Shown here piece by piece: positions 1-8,677 of a stretch of DNA of 64,000 nucleotides (positions are counted from its first letter, which is position 1; each line of letters starts with the position of its first letter). The translations under genes and the position numbers were made by a program. Origin of the DNA: Pseudomonas fluorescens (GTDB lineage Bacteria; Pseudomonadota; Gammaproteobacteria; Pseudomonadales; Pseudomonadaceae); assembly GCF_902497745.1 (NCBI RefSeq), contig NZ_CABVHJ010000023.1, positions 1 to 64,000 of the forward strand, in the 5' to 3' direction. The notes beneath the pieces are model-generated. The model was not told where the DNA came from and ran no database searches. It saw only the letters and a program-made list of their open reading frames with translations.

Positions 1-169
1 TTTTACCAACCAGCGTCAGCGTGTACGCCGAGACCGACAGGGCATTTTCCGCCGGCAACAACGACAGCAACGGCAGGGCGATCAGCAGGGCGAGAATCAC
101 CGCGCCAACAGCGATCGTGACTTTCGGGCCGGCCTTTTGTGTAGCGGTAACAAGCAGAGGCTGGTTCAT
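1..169 (-). CDS. urtC: Urea ABC transporter permease UrtC (5' part only)
   Basis: Only the first 56 codons are present; the gene runs off the left edge. The reading begins MNQPLLVTATQKAGPKV and continues into a hydrophobic helix (residues ~18-40), as expected for the second inner-membrane permease of the urea importer. The ATG overlaps the urtB stop in an ATGA arrangement, so translation is coupled. The identification rests mainly on position behind urtA and urtB, the usual urtABCDE order; the fragment alone would not be diagnostic. Confidence 0.8.
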   Translation of the reverse strand, partial: MNQPLLVTATQKAGPKVTIAVGAVILALLIALPLLSLLPAENALSVSAYTLTLVGK

Positions 170-1671
170 CAGTCGATCACCCGTCCTTTCAGTGCGAAGA
201 GGCCTTGCGGACGTTTCTGGATAAACAGAATGATCAGCGCGAGGATCAGGATTTTGCCGAGCACCGCACCGATCTGCGGTTCGAGAATCTTGTTGGCGAT
301 GCCCAGGCCGAAGGCCGCGAGCACGCTACCGGCCAACTGGCCGACGCCGCCGAGCACCACCACCAGGAACGAGTCGATGATGTAGCTCTGGCCGAGGTCC
401 GGGCCGACGTTACCGATCTGGCTCAGCGCCACGCCGCCGAGTCCGGCGATACCGGAACCGAGGCCGAAGGCGAGCATGTCGACGCGACCGGTCGGCACAC
501 CGCAGCAGGCAGCCATGTTGCGGTTTTGGGTGACGGCGCGGACGTTGAGGCCGAGGCGGGTTTTGTTCAGCAGCAGCCAGGTCAGCACGACCACGAACAG
601 CGCGAACGCAATGATGACGATGCGGTTGTATGGCAGCACCAGATTCGGCAGCACTTGAATACCGCCGGACAGCCACGCCGGGTTGGCGACTTCAACGTTC
701 TGCGCGCCGAACAGCAGGCGCACCAGTTGAATCAGCATCAGGCTGATGCCCCACGTGGCGAGCAGGGTTTCCAGCGGGCGGCCGTAGAGGTGGCGAATCA
801 CCGTGCGCTCCAGCGCCATGCCGATTGCCGCTGTGACGAAGAACGCCACCGGCAGCGCGATCAAGGGATAAAACTCGATCGCTTGGGGGGCGTAGCGCTG
901 GAACATCAACTGCACCACGTACGTCGAGTAGGCACCGAGCATCAGCATCTCGCCGTGAGCCATGTTGATCACGCCGAGCAGGCCGAACGTGATCGCCAGA
1001 CCGAGTGCGGCGAGCAGCAGAATCGAACCGAGCGACATGCCGCTGAACGCCTGGCCGAGCACTTCGCCGATCAGCAGTTTGCGTTTGACCTGAGCGAGGC
1101 TGGTTTCGGCTGCAGTACGTACATTGGCGTCGGCTTCAACGCCAGGTTCGAGCAAACCTTCGAGGCGCGTGCGCGCCAGTGGGTCGCCGGTTTCGCCGAG
1201 CAGGCGAACTGCGGCGAGGCGCACGGCCGGATCCGTGTCGACCAGTTGCAGGTTGGCCAGCGCCAGACTCAGGGCGGCATGGACGCTTTCGTCTTTTTCA
1301 CCCGCGAGTTGCTGGTCGAGGAATTTCAGCTGCGCGGGTTTCGCGCTTTTCTGCAATTGCTGCGCGGCGCTCAGACGGATTTTGGCGTCGGCGGCGAGCA
1401 ATTGGTGGCTGGCCAGAGCGGTGTCGATCAGACCCCGCAGGCGGTTGTTCAGGCGCAGGGTTTTCGCTTGGCCGTCGACGGTCAGTTCGCCTTGTTGCAG
1501 GGCGTTGATCAATTCGATACGGGCCGGGTCGGGCTGCGCGGCCCAGGTTTCCAGCATTTTGGCTTGCTGCACGGGATTGGCCGCGACGAAGTCTTCGGCA
1601 TCGCCGGCGTGGGCCAGCATCGGCAACAAGAGTGCGATGGCTATGATAAAGCGGTGTATGGCAGTGGGCAT
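169..1671 (-). CDS. urtB: Urea ABC transporter permease UrtB
   Basis: Inner-membrane permease of the high-affinity urea importer, 500 residues. It has a signal peptide (residues 1-22, ending AHA), a periplasmic helical-repeat region of about 180 residues with the motif DTDPAVRLAAVRLLGETGDP, then a LivH-type permease domain from about residue 205 with many membrane helices and the segment GLLGVINMAHGEMLMLGAY. The long exported N-terminal region is typical of UrtB and separates it from ordinary branched-chain amino acid permeases. It is second in the operon after urtA, with a 256-base gap holding a dispersed repeat. Confidence 0.93.
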   Translation of the reverse strand: MPTAIHRFIIAIALLLPMLAHAGDAEDFVAANPVQQAKMLETWAAQPDPARIELINALQQGELTVDGQAKTLRLNNRLRGLIDTALASHQLLAADAKIRLSAAQQLQKSAKPAQLKFLDQQLAGEKDESVHAALSLALANLQLVDTDPAVRLAAVRLLGETGDPLARTRLEGLLEPGVEADANVRTAAETSLAQVKRKLLIGEVLGQAFSGMSLGSILLLAALGLAITFGLLGVINMAHGEMLMLGAYSTYVVQLMFQRYAPQAIEFYPLIALPVAFFVTAAIGMALERTVIRHLYGRPLETLLATWGISLMLIQLVRLLFGAQNVEVANPAWLSGGIQVLPNLVLPYNRIVIIAFALFVVVLTWLLLNKTRLGLNVRAVTQNRNMAACCGVPTGRVDMLAFGLGSGIAGLGGVALSQIGNVGPDLGQSYIIDSFLVVVLGGVGQLAGSVLAAFGLGIANKILEPQIGAVLGKILILALIILFIQKRPQGLFALKGRVID

Positions 1672-1727
1672 TAGTGGTGTGTCCTTTCTTGCGGTGGCCG
1701 AAGGAGCGATGTCCGGCTGTGAATCCG

Positions 1728-1890
1728 CCCCTCACCCTAACCCTCTCCCAGAGGGAGAGGGGACTGACCGAGTTGTCAGGTCATCCAGCACGGACCTGAC
1801 ATTCCTGCGTCGAACTCGGGTTCTGAAAGCCATAGAGATCTGCTCCCTTTCCCCCTCTACCCCTTGGGGGAGAGGGCTGGGGTGAGGGGG
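1728..1890. repeat. Dispersed CCCTCACCC...GGGTGAGGG inverted repeat between urtA and urtB
   Basis: An imperfect palindrome of about 163 bases. The left arm starts CCCCTCACCCTAACCCTCTC and the right arm ends GGAGAGGGCTGGGGTGAGGG. The inner part carries 'ctgaccgagttgtc' and 'gtcgaactcgg', also found in the copies at 53151-53287 and in the tandem array at 63347-63811. It lies inside the urt operon and would form a large hairpin in the mRNA, possibly lowering expression of urtBC relative to urtA, which would suit a binding protein needed in excess. Confidence 0.8.
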
Positions 1891-1927
1891 AAAAGATCTC
1901 CGCCCCACCGCAAAACCCAAGTCAGAC

Positions 1928-3193
1928 TCAGTTGCTCTTCACCGCATAATCCGGCTTCTTGTCGTTGCCCTGAATGAACGGGCTCCACGGCTGCGCACGG
2001 ATCGGCCCTTCGGTCTGCCACACGACGTTGAACTGACCATCGCTCTGAATCTCGCCGATCATCACCGGTTTGTGCAGGTGGTGATTGGTCTTGTCCATGG
2101 TCAAGGTGTAGCCCGACGGCGCCGCGAAAGTCTGGCCGGCGAGTGCCTCGCGGACTTTGTCGACGTCGGTGGATTTGGCTTTCTCAACGGCCTGCGCCCA
2201 CATGTGGATGCCGACATAAGTGGCTTCCATCGGGTCGTTGGTCACGGCTTTATCCGCGCCCGGCAGGTTGTGTTTCTTTGCGTAGGCTTTCCAGTCAGCG
2301 ACGAATTTCTGGTTCTGCGGGTTCTCCACCGATTCGAAGTAGTTCCACGCCGCGAGGTTGCCCACCAGCGGTTTGGTGTCGATGCCGCGCAGCTCTTCTT
2401 CGCCGACCGAGAACGCCACAACCGGCACGTCGGTGGCTTTCAGACCCTGGTTGGCCAGCTCTTTATAGAACGGCACGTTGGAGTCACCGTTAACGGTCGA
2501 GATGACGGCAGTATTGCCACCGGCCGAGAACTTTTTGATGTTGGCGACGATGGTTTGATAGTCGCTGTGCCCGAACGGCGTGTAGACCTCTTCGATGTCC
2601 TTGTCGGCGACGCCTTTGGAGTGCAGGAACGAACGCAGGATCTTGTTGGTGGTGCGCGGATAGACGTAGTCGGTGCCGAGCAGGAAGTAGCGCTTGGCAC
2701 TGCCGCCTTCTTCGCTCATCAGATATTCCACTGCCGGGATCGCTTGCTGGTTCGGCGCGGCGCCGGTGTAGAACACGTTCGGCGACATTTCTTCGCCTTC
2801 GTATTGCACCGGATAGAACAGCAGACCGTTGAGTTCTTCGAACACCGGCAACACCGATTTACGCGACACCGAGGTCCAGCAACCAAACACCACGGACACC
2901 TTGTCCTGAGTCAGCAACTGCCGGCCCTTCTCAGCGAACAGCGGCCAGTTCGACGCCGGGTCAACCACGACCGGCTCAAGCATCTTGCCGTTGACGCCGC
3001 CCTTGGCGTTGATCTCGTCGATGGTCATCAGCGCCATGTCTTTGAGCGACGTTTCGGAGATCGCCATGGTGCCGGACAACGAATGCAGAATCCCGACCTT
3101 GATGGTCTCGGCGGCCTGGACGGTCCAGGTCATGCCCATCGCGGCAATGGATGCCGTGAGTGTGAAAGCCTTGATCAAACTGCGACGCTTCAT
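1928..3193 (-). CDS. urtA: Urea ABC transporter substrate-binding protein UrtA
   Basis: Periplasmic urea-binding protein, 421 residues. The open frame extends upstream to 3349, but the start is placed at 3193 because the protein then begins MKRRSLIKAFTLTASIAAMG, a clear signal peptide cleaved after VQA, and GGAG lies eight bases before the ATG. The mature part has the type I periplasmic-binding fold of the amide/urea branch (KVGILHSLSGTMAISE near its start; VVFGCWTSVSRKSVLPVFEE; NGLLFYPVQYEGEE). First gene of the urt operon; a sigma-54 promoter lies 66-81 bases upstream of the ATG. Confidence 0.95.
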   Translation of the reverse strand: MKRRSLIKAFTLTASIAAMGMTWTVQAAETIKVGILHSLSGTMAISETSLKDMALMTIDEINAKGGVNGKMLEPVVVDPASNWPLFAEKGRQLLTQDKVSVVFGCWTSVSRKSVLPVFEELNGLLFYPVQYEGEEMSPNVFYTGAAPNQQAIPAVEYLMSEEGGSAKRYFLLGTDYVYPRTTNKILRSFLHSKGVADKDIEEVYTPFGHSDYQTIVANIKKFSAGGNTAVISTVNGDSNVPFYKELANQGLKATDVPVVAFSVGEEELRGIDTKPLVGNLAAWNYFESVENPQNQKFVADWKAYAKKHNLPGADKAVTNDPMEATYVGIHMWAQAVEKAKSTDVDKVREALAGQTFAAPSGYTLTMDKTNHHLHKPVMIGEIQSDGQFNVVWQTEGPIRAQPWSPFIQGNDKKPDYAVKSN

Positions 3194-3258
3194 TGTGCGA
3201 TCTCCATGAACGTTTGAAGTTTTTTTGGTTGGCAGATGCGGACGACTGAAGGGTGTTT

Positions 3259-3274
3259 TGCAAGGGCTGTGCCC
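3259..3274 (-). promoter_or_regulatory. Sigma-54 (RpoN) promoter of urtA
   Basis: Read on the minus strand the site is GGGCACagcccTTGCA. It matches the -24/-12 consensus TGGCACn5TTGCA at all but the first base with exact spacing. It would start transcription near 3248, about 55 bases before the urtA ATG. Sigma-54 control with NtrC fits a urea uptake operon induced under nitrogen limitation. Confidence 0.75.
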
Positions 3275-3328
3275 GGTCGGGTTTTGGCAAGAAAATGTCG
3301 TGTTAGAGCGGTTGGCTGTGTGGCGCAT

Positions 3329-3363
3329 GCACCATGAAGGAACGCTCATGGCGCATTGGTGCA
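3329..3363 (-). promoter_or_regulatory. Candidate NtrC enhancer region upstream of urtA
   Basis: On the plus strand this region holds GCACCatgaaGGAAC, a partial match to the NtrC consensus GCACYn5RGTGC, and 20 bases away the half-site TTGGTGCA. They lie about 80-115 bases upstream of the predicted sigma-54 start, a normal enhancer distance. The match is imperfect. Confidence 0.4.
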
Positions 3364-3387
3364 GGCTGCCGCGCCAGATTGGGGCGC

Positions 3388-3423
3388 AAAAAAAATCCCG
3401 TGCAGGGGAGCCCGCACGGGATT
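3388..3423 (-). terminator. Rho-independent terminator of the copper operon
   Basis: Read on the minus strand: AATCCCGTGC, a short loop, then GCACGGGATT followed by a run of T. It stands 27 bases past the PepSY gene stop and ends the operon that begins near 8580. Confidence 0.9.
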
Positions 3424-3449
3424 GGCGTTGAAGAAGGTCGAGTGCGGTT

Positions 3450-4829
3450 TCAGGATGAAGTCGACGCAGACTCGGTTTGCCGATTCATCCGTGACAGCAG
3501 CAGTCGATCCAGCAACCACACCACCACAAGTGAAGCCCCCACCAGTGGAAACACCACCGCCAGCGCCAACATGATCACCACGCCGGTTTTCCATTTCGGC
3601 AAGTCATGGCGCAGCGGCGGTACGCCGAATTTGCCCTGTGGCCGGCGCTTCCACCAGATCACCACGCCGCTGACGGCGCTGAGCAGAATCATCAGGCAGA
3701 TCAGCAGCACCACGATCTGGTTGAAGGTGCCGAACATCTTGCCCTCGTGGAGCATCACGCCGATCTCAGTGGCGCGGGCGACGGTGCCGTATTGTTCGAA
3801 GCGAACATCGGCGAGCACCTTGCCGGTGTATTGATCGACATGCAGGGTCGCGTCGTTACGCGGGTCATCGGCGAACACGGCGATGGTGAACACGCCGGTG
3901 GCGGTGGTCGGCAGGGTGATGCTGTAACCCGGCTCGACCTTGCGCTGGGTGGCGATGTTTTGCACGTCTTGCAGGCTGATGGCGGGTGCTGCGGGGCCAG
4001 CGTTGGTGGCGCCGTGGTTCATGTGTTCGGCGTGGTCGCCGGACATTGGCATTGGCGTGTTTTCCATCGCCCATGGCACGGTCTGGCGCGTGGCGGTGTT
4101 AAGGCTGCGCGCCTCGACGTCGGAGGTTGGCACGTTGTCCCACATCGCCGCCGGGAACACGTTCCACACCTGGGCATATTGCTTGCCCCAGAAACCGGTC
4201 CAGGTCATGCCGCTGAGCAACATTACCAGCAACAGGGTGGCGCCCCAGAACCCGGTGACCGCGTGCAGATCACGCCACAACACGCGACCGCGACTGTTCA
4301 GCCGTGGCCACAGAATCCCCGCTGCCTGACCGCGCGGCCACCACAGGAACAGGCCAGACACCACCAGAACCACGCCCCAGCCAGCGGCCATTTCGATGAG
4401 ACGATCACCGACGGTGCCGATCATCAATTCGCCGTGAATGGCGCGGGCGATGGCTTGCAGATTTTGTTTGGCATCCTGCTCGCCGAGGATGTCGCCGTGG
4501 TACGGATCGACGAACACGTTGAGTTCGTGGTCGGCGTTGGTCAGCACAAACTGTGCGCTGCGTTCGGCGTTGACCGGCGGCAGATACTGGGTGACCTGGC
4601 CCTGTGGATAAGCACTTTTCACCCGTTGCAGCAGGTCATCCGCCGGCACTGTGTGATGGCCGGCCGGGACGTTGAGCAGGCTGCTGTACATCAGCGAATC
4701 GAGCTGCGGTTTGAACAGATAAATGATGCCGGTCAGGGCCAGCATCACCATGAAGGGGGCGACGAAGAGACCGGCGTAAAAATGCCAACGCCAGGCCAGG
4801 TTGTAGAAATTCGGTTTGGGCTGTTTCAT
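3450..4829 (-). CDS. PepSY-associated TM helix protein, probable metal reductase of the copper operon
   Basis: Inner-membrane protein of 459 residues with four membrane segments (first at ~15-38, FYAGLFVAPFMVMLALTG; last near the C-terminus) and periplasmic PepSY-type regions between them. This architecture is that of PepSY_TM proteins found beside siderophore or metal receptors, where a reductase role is proposed. A loop near the middle is rich in Met and His (MPMSGDHAEHMNHG), suggesting copper contact. The start is set at 4829 (MKQPKPNFYNLAWRW); the 45-codon upstream extension is translated REPIN sequence. It is last in the operon, 150 bases behind the TonB receptor with a REPIN between them. 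Biochemical function is inferred. Confidence 0.8.
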   Translation of the reverse strand: MKQPKPNFYNLAWRWHFYAGLFVAPFMVMLALTGIIYLFKPQLDSLMYSSLLNVPAGHHTVPADDLLQRVKSAYPQGQVTQYLPPVNAERSAQFVLTNADHELNVFVDPYHGDILGEQDAKQNLQAIARAIHGELMIGTVGDRLIEMAAGWGVVLVVSGLFLWWPRGQAAGILWPRLNSRGRVLWRDLHAVTGFWGATLLLVMLLSGMTWTGFWGKQYAQVWNVFPAAMWDNVPTSDVEARSLNTATRQTVPWAMENTPMPMSGDHAEHMNHGATNAGPAAPAISLQDVQNIATQRKVEPGYSITLPTTATGVFTIAVFADDPRNDATLHVDQYTGKVLADVRFEQYGTVARATEIGVMLHEGKMFGTFNQIVVLLICLMILLSAVSGVVIWWKRRPQGKFGVPPLRHDLPKWKTGVVIMLALAVVFPLVGASLVVVWLLDRLLLSRMNRQTESASTSS

Positions 4830-4876
4830 CACGTGTGCTCCGCTGGGCTTGGATCTTCTAGTTGTTCTGCAACCTT

Positions 4877-4964
4877 GTGGGAGCGAGCCTGCTCGCGAAG
4901 GCGTCGTGCCAGACGACATCAATGTTGAATGTGCCGTCCCCTTCGCGAGCAGGCTCGCTCCCAC
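4877..4964. repeat. REPIN (two inverted REP sequences)
   Basis: GTGGGAGCGAGCCTGCTCGC at the left and its exact complement at the right, spaced to make an 88-base palindromic doublet. It lies between the TonB receptor gene and the PepSY gene in the same operon and may stabilise the upstream mRNA or reduce read-through. Confidence 0.95.
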
Positions 4965-4979
4965 ATGGGTGGGTAGGTG

Positions 4980-7100
4980 TTAGAAACTCATGTCGACCTT
5001 GGTCCAGAGCGTGCGCCCCGGCTCATTGATCGCTTGCGGGTCGTTGGCCGGGTAGCCGAATCCGGCGTTACCCGCCAGGTTCAGGTGTTCGGCGTAAGCC
5101 TTGCCGAACAGGTTGTCGACGCCGCTGCTGACCTTCCAGTGTTTGTTGATCCGATAGGCACCGTTGAGTGAGAACACGCCGAAGCCCGAACTCTTGTCGT
5201 AATCCTTGCCGACCACGTTGCCCTTGTTCTGGTCGATACGGTTTTGTGCGGCAACCACCCTCCACAGTGCGCCGGCGCTCCAGTTGTCTTCGGTATAGGT
5301 CAGACCGAAGCGGGCATCCAGCGGCGGCATTTGCGGCAGGGCCGTGCCGTCGCTGCTGTTCTTGCCCCAGGCGTAGGCCAGGGTCGCATCGGCTTTCCAG
5401 TGGTCGGTGAGTCTGTACGCGGCACCGAGTTCACCGCCCATGATTCGCGCGTCGATGTTCTCGGCGCGCGAGGTGCTCATGCCCATCATTCCCGGGGTGT
5501 AGTCGAAGAGGATGTAGTCGCGGACCACGCCGACGTAACCCGAGGCCCAGGCTTCGAGGTCGGCGCTCTTGTAGTTCACGCCGAAGTCGAACTGGGTGGT
5601 CTTTTCCGGTTTGATCGAGTCGAACGCATTGACCGATCCGACCGGGCCGGACTTGGGCGAAAACAGCTCCCAGTAATCCGGGAAGCGCTGCGCATGACCG
5701 AGGCCTGCATAGAGCGTGGTCGGGCTGTCGGCCAGGTCATGCTCGTAGCGAATGAAACCGCTGGGCAGGGTGGCGGCGCGGGTATCGTCGGCGGTCGGGT
5801 TCGGGCGAGTCATCATTCCCGAGCCAGTGGTCTGTCGATAATCCTTGGCCGAAGCGCGGTCGACGCGGGCGCCGCTGATCAGCCGATCACGGTCGGCGGC
5901 GTACCAGGTCATTTCGCTGAACACGCCGTAGTTATGGAAATCGGCGTCCTTGCTGTACGGCTGATCCTTGTAGGTATCGATGCCCATGCCGCTGCGCTGA
6001 CGGTGTTCGTTGGTCTGCGCATCGAGGCCGGTGATCAGTTGAATATCAGCCCAGCGCCAGGTGGCCTTGATCCGTGCGCCGAGGGTGCGGCGGTCGACGT
6101 TGGAGGCCATGGGCCCGGCCATCATCCCGGTGCCGGACGGCGTGCGCAGGGTGTAGTTGTCCATCACGTGGTCGGCGTAGTTGTAGTAGACCTGCGCTTC
6201 GAGTTTCTCCAGCACGTCGGTGATGTTGGATTTTTCGAAACGCAGGCCGAGGCTTTCCCGCAGGAACTGCGAACCGTCCATGCCGCGCCCGGCGTAGCGT
6301 GCTTCACCGTCGCCCTTGCCGGCGGTGAGTTCGATCAGGGTGTCGGCGTCCGGGGTCCAGCCGACCGCGATATCGCCGTTCCACTTGTCGTAGCGCGAGG
6401 CGACGATGTCGTTGTTGCCGTCGCGGTAATCGTCGGAATGCGCGGTGTTGCCGATCACGCGCACGTAGCCCAACGGCCCGCCGGCAGCGGCGTCGACGAC
6501 CTTGTCGAAGCGGCCGTGGGAGCCGGCCAGAATGCTCGCGTTCACGCGGGTGCCGAGTTCGCCAAAGCTCTCCGGCTCACGATCAAACAGCACCGTACCC
6601 GCCGACGCGCCCGGCCCCCAAAGCACGGTTTGCGGGCCTTTGATCACGGTGAGTTTGTCGTAGGTTTCCGGTGAGATGTACGAGGTCGGCGCGTCCATTC
6701 GGCCGGGGCAGGCGCCGAGCATCATGCTGCCATTGGTGAGGATGTTCAGCCGCGAGCCGAACATGCCGCGCAGCACTGGATCACCATTGGTGCCGCCATT
6801 GCGCACCAGAGCGAAGCCGGGAATGGTCTTGAGATAATCGCCGCCATCGCTGGCCGGTACCGGTTGGCGCGGATCTTTTGGATTGGTGACGATGGTCAGT
6901 GGCGAGCTCGGCGCAATTGCGGTGATCACCGTTGGACTGAGTTCTTCGTTGTGGCCAGCGTGATCATCGGCCAGCACCAGCGGGGACAGCAGAACGCCGC
7001 AAAGGACGGCGGTAGCGTGCCTGAAACGAATCCGCGATTCGGTCAAAGCGAAGGAAGCCGGGGCACAGCCCGAGCGTGGAACAGCAGCAAACCTGGACAT
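4980..7100 (-). CDS. oprC: TonB-dependent copper receptor, OprC family
   Basis: Outer-membrane copper-uptake beta-barrel, 706 residues. The start at 7100 (MSRFAAVPRSG) has GGA ten bases upstream and gives a signal peptide ending VLA before DDHAGHNEE. A plug domain follows (TVIKGPQTVLWGPGASAGTV), then a barrel ending in the aromatic sequence WTKVDMSF. The copper ligands known for OprC are present: Cys131-x3-Met135 (CPGRM) and His311-x-Met313 (HVM); all four keep the spacing of C143/M147/H323/M325 in P. aeruginosa OprC with a constant offset of 12. It is the fourth gene of an operon with two DUF2946 proteins, PCuAC and a PepSY protein, all pointing to copper. Confidence 0.93.
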   Translation of the reverse strand: MSRFAAVPRSGCAPASFALTESRIRFRHATAVLCGVLLSPLVLADDHAGHNEELSPTVITAIAPSSPLTIVTNPKDPRQPVPASDGGDYLKTIPGFALVRNGGTNGDPVLRGMFGSRLNILTNGSMMLGACPGRMDAPTSYISPETYDKLTVIKGPQTVLWGPGASAGTVLFDREPESFGELGTRVNASILAGSHGRFDKVVDAAAGGPLGYVRVIGNTAHSDDYRDGNNDIVASRYDKWNGDIAVGWTPDADTLIELTAGKGDGEARYAGRGMDGSQFLRESLGLRFEKSNITDVLEKLEAQVYYNYADHVMDNYTLRTPSGTGMMAGPMASNVDRRTLGARIKATWRWADIQLITGLDAQTNEHRQRSGMGIDTYKDQPYSKDADFHNYGVFSEMTWYAADRDRLISGARVDRASAKDYRQTTGSGMMTRPNPTADDTRAATLPSGFIRYEHDLADSPTTLYAGLGHAQRFPDYWELFSPKSGPVGSVNAFDSIKPEKTTQFDFGVNYKSADLEAWASGYVGVVRDYILFDYTPGMMGMSTSRAENIDARIMGGELGAAYRLTDHWKADATLAYAWGKNSSDGTALPQMPPLDARFGLTYTEDNWSAGALWRVVAAQNRIDQNKGNVVGKDYDKSSGFGVFSLNGAYRINKHWKVSSGVDNLFGKAYAEHLNLAGNAGFGYPANDPQAINEPGRTLWTKVDMSF

Positions 7101-7185
7101 GACAATTTCCATCAAACAGTCGTAAACGACACGGCCGGCAGCCTTAAGCTGTCTTCTCAACCGTGTGCAATCAGAGGTGCGGTGT

Positions 7186-7632
7186 TTACGCTGCGACGGG
7201 CGGGGCGCGGGTGCGGGCGCCGGGGAAGAAGGTTTGCCGGGCGTGACCCAGGCGTGGCGAGGGCGGAGTGAAGGTGTTCAGCGGCGCAATATTGAAGGCG
7301 ACGAAATCGCCTCCGCCGGTCAGTGCCGGGCAATTGAACAGCAGGCTGCAATAGCCGCACTTTTCCCACAGCACGTGGTGCGAGGATTGCGGCGGGCAGT
7401 GTTCTGCCGCCGGTTGTGCATCATGGCCGCTGTGGTCCATGCCCGGCATGGCCATCGACATGTCCATGCTCATCGGCATTGATGTCGAGGCGTGTTGATC
7501 CATCGGCATCGACTGAGAAATCAGTGGGCCGATGAAGATCATCAACATGGCGAACAGGGCGATCCAGCTGCCGCGAGTCAGGTGTTGAGTCTGACGGCGT
7601 TGCCGGGAGGACCTGGCGCTCAGCGGGCGCAT
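7186..7632 (-). CDS. DUF2946 protein, Met/His-rich
   Basis: Small exported or membrane-anchored protein (148 residues). One hydrophobic segment (residues ~22-40) is followed by a Met/His tract (residues ~42-70) including MPMSMDMSMAMPGMDHSGHD, then the conserved DUF2946 core with the CxxC motif EKCGYCSLL. Members of this family recur in copper operons of Pseudomonas but have no demonstrated biochemical role; the Met/His tract suggests periplasmic Cu(I) binding. It lies 20 bases downstream of the PCuAC gene and just upstream of the TonB copper receptor. A second DUF2946 gene opens the operon. Confidence 0.85.
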   Translation of the reverse strand: MRPLSARSSRQRRQTQHLTRGSWIALFAMLMIFIGPLISQSMPMDQHASTSMPMSMDMSMAMPGMDHSGHDAQPAAEHCPPQSSHHVLWEKCGYCSLLFNCPALTGGGDFVAFNIAPLNTFTPPSPRLGHARQTFFPGARTRAPPVAA

Positions 7633-7653
7633 GCGCGGAGTCTGCCGGAGGGC

Positions 7654-8133
7654 TTACTGAGCGTGCGCGTGGGCCTGCGTGGTTTCCGGCGGTTTCTTCT
7701 GCACCGAGACTTCGACGGTGACTTCACCGGCCTTCTCGAAATGCAGCGTCAGCGGGAAGCGTTTGCCGTCGCTGAGCAGGCTGCGATCGGTCGGGTTGAG
7801 CAGCATCACGTGGTAGGCCATTGGGGCGAAGGTCACGTTGCCGCCGGCGGGAATGGCCACGTTCGGCACTTGCTGCATCTTCATCAGATCGCCCTGCATT
7901 ACGTGATCGTGCAGTTGCGCTTCGGGGGCAATCGGCGAGTCGACGCTGAGCAGGCGATCGTCCGACTTGCCGGCGTTGTGAATGATGAAATAGGCGGCGA
8001 CCGTCGGCGCATTCGGCGGCAACTCTTGCGACCACGGATGGGCGATCTCAAGTTCCCCAACTTTGTATTCGTGAGCATGGGCAAAGCACGCCGGCAACAG
8101 CAGCGCAGCGACGATGATGAGTTTGTTCAACAT
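7654..8133 (-). CDS. Periplasmic copper chaperone PCuAC
   Basis: Copper chaperone A(C) of 159 residues with a signal peptide (LPACFAHA). The family copper motif HxnMx21-22HxM is visible: His and Met in LHDHVMQGDLMKMQ followed by AYHVM about 30 residues later. PCuAC proteins carry Cu(I) in the periplasm to cytochrome oxidase or other clients. The C-terminus adds a short His-rich tail (QAHAHAQ). It sits between two DUF2946 genes in the copper operon. Confidence 0.92.
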   Translation of the reverse strand: MLNKLIIVAALLLPACFAHAHEYKVGELEIAHPWSQELPPNAPTVAAYFIIHNAGKSDDRLLSVDSPIAPEAQLHDHVMQGDLMKMQQVPNVAIPAGGNVTFAPMAYHVMLLNPTDRSLLSDGKRFPLTLHFEKAGEVTVEVSVQKKPPETTQAHAHAQ

Positions 8134-8181
8134 GGCAGTTCTCCAGAACGATTTGAAACGCAGGTCAATTGCGCGAACAAA

Positions 8182-8580
8182 TCAAACCAGAGGGGAAGCG
8201 CGGGGATTGAGACTTGGCCATTGCTGGCGCGGCGTCGGTGTTTGCAGAGAGGCGGGCACCACGCTGCGATTGCTTTCGTAACGGGCGAAATACAGCTGCG
8301 GCGAATGCCCCGGCAGCGCCACCAACGGCGCCGAGCCCGAGCAGCACCAGCAATGCTGCATGTTCGAATGAGTGTCGTTGCTCGGGGCCTTTTGATCGGT
8401 GGCGCCGATGTTGATCGCCACCATCTTCGTCCCGCTGCCGGTGCAGAAACTGCTCCAGAGCAACTGTTCGGCCGGTGAATTGGCCGCCTGTGCCATTGCT
8501 CCCGTCATCGGCATGGCGAGCATGTTGAACAGCACTGCAAAGCAGGCGATCCAGGCAATTGCTAGCCGGCGTCGGTTCAT
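8182..8580 (-). CDS. DUF2946 protein, first gene of the copper operon
   Basis: 132-residue protein with a signal peptide or anchor at residues ~6-30 and the family cysteine cluster MQHCWCCSG in its second half. It is a diverged paralogue of the DUF2946 protein two genes downstream and lacks that protein's Met-rich tract. The gap to the PCuAC gene is 48 bases, consistent with co-transcription. No catalytic function is known for the family; a role in copper binding or delivery is inferred from context and the clustered Cys residues. Confidence 0.82.
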   Translation of the reverse strand: MNRRRLAIAWIACFAVLFNMLAMPMTGAMAQAANSPAEQLLWSSFCTGSGTKMVAINIGATDQKAPSNDTHSNMQHCWCCSGSAPLVALPGHSPQLYFARYESNRSVVPASLQTPTPRQQWPSLNPRASPLV

Positions 8581-8602
8581 GGGACAGATCCATTGGGTGG
8601 GC

Positions 8603-8629
8603 GATCAGGCGCGGCTATTTAGCCTGATC
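8603..8629. promoter_or_regulatory. Inverted repeat upstream of the copper operon
   Basis: GATCAGGC and GCCTGATC are separated by 11 bases, 23-49 bases before the first gene of the copper operon. It could be an operator, or the end hairpin of the antitoxin transcript, though no T-run follows. It does not resemble a CopR box I can recognise. Confidence 0.35.
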
Positions 8630-8677
8630 AGGGCCGATAAGTAAAAAAGCGTCGTGCGGTTTGGTGTCGCAGCGCGG

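Noticed and set aside
205..1674. 489-codon plus-strand frame opposite urtB
   Set aside because: Antisense shadow of a high-GC gene; the product is His/Gln/Arg-rich low-complexity sequence unlike any family, and urtB on the other strand is certain.
3606..4928. 440-codon plus-strand frame
   Set aside because: Shadow of the PepSY gene, with His/Gln-rich product and no ribosome site.
4830..4964. N-terminal extension of the PepSY protein
   Set aside because: The 45 extra codons are translated REPIN sequence (GASLLAK... pattern); the same false extension appears before prmA.
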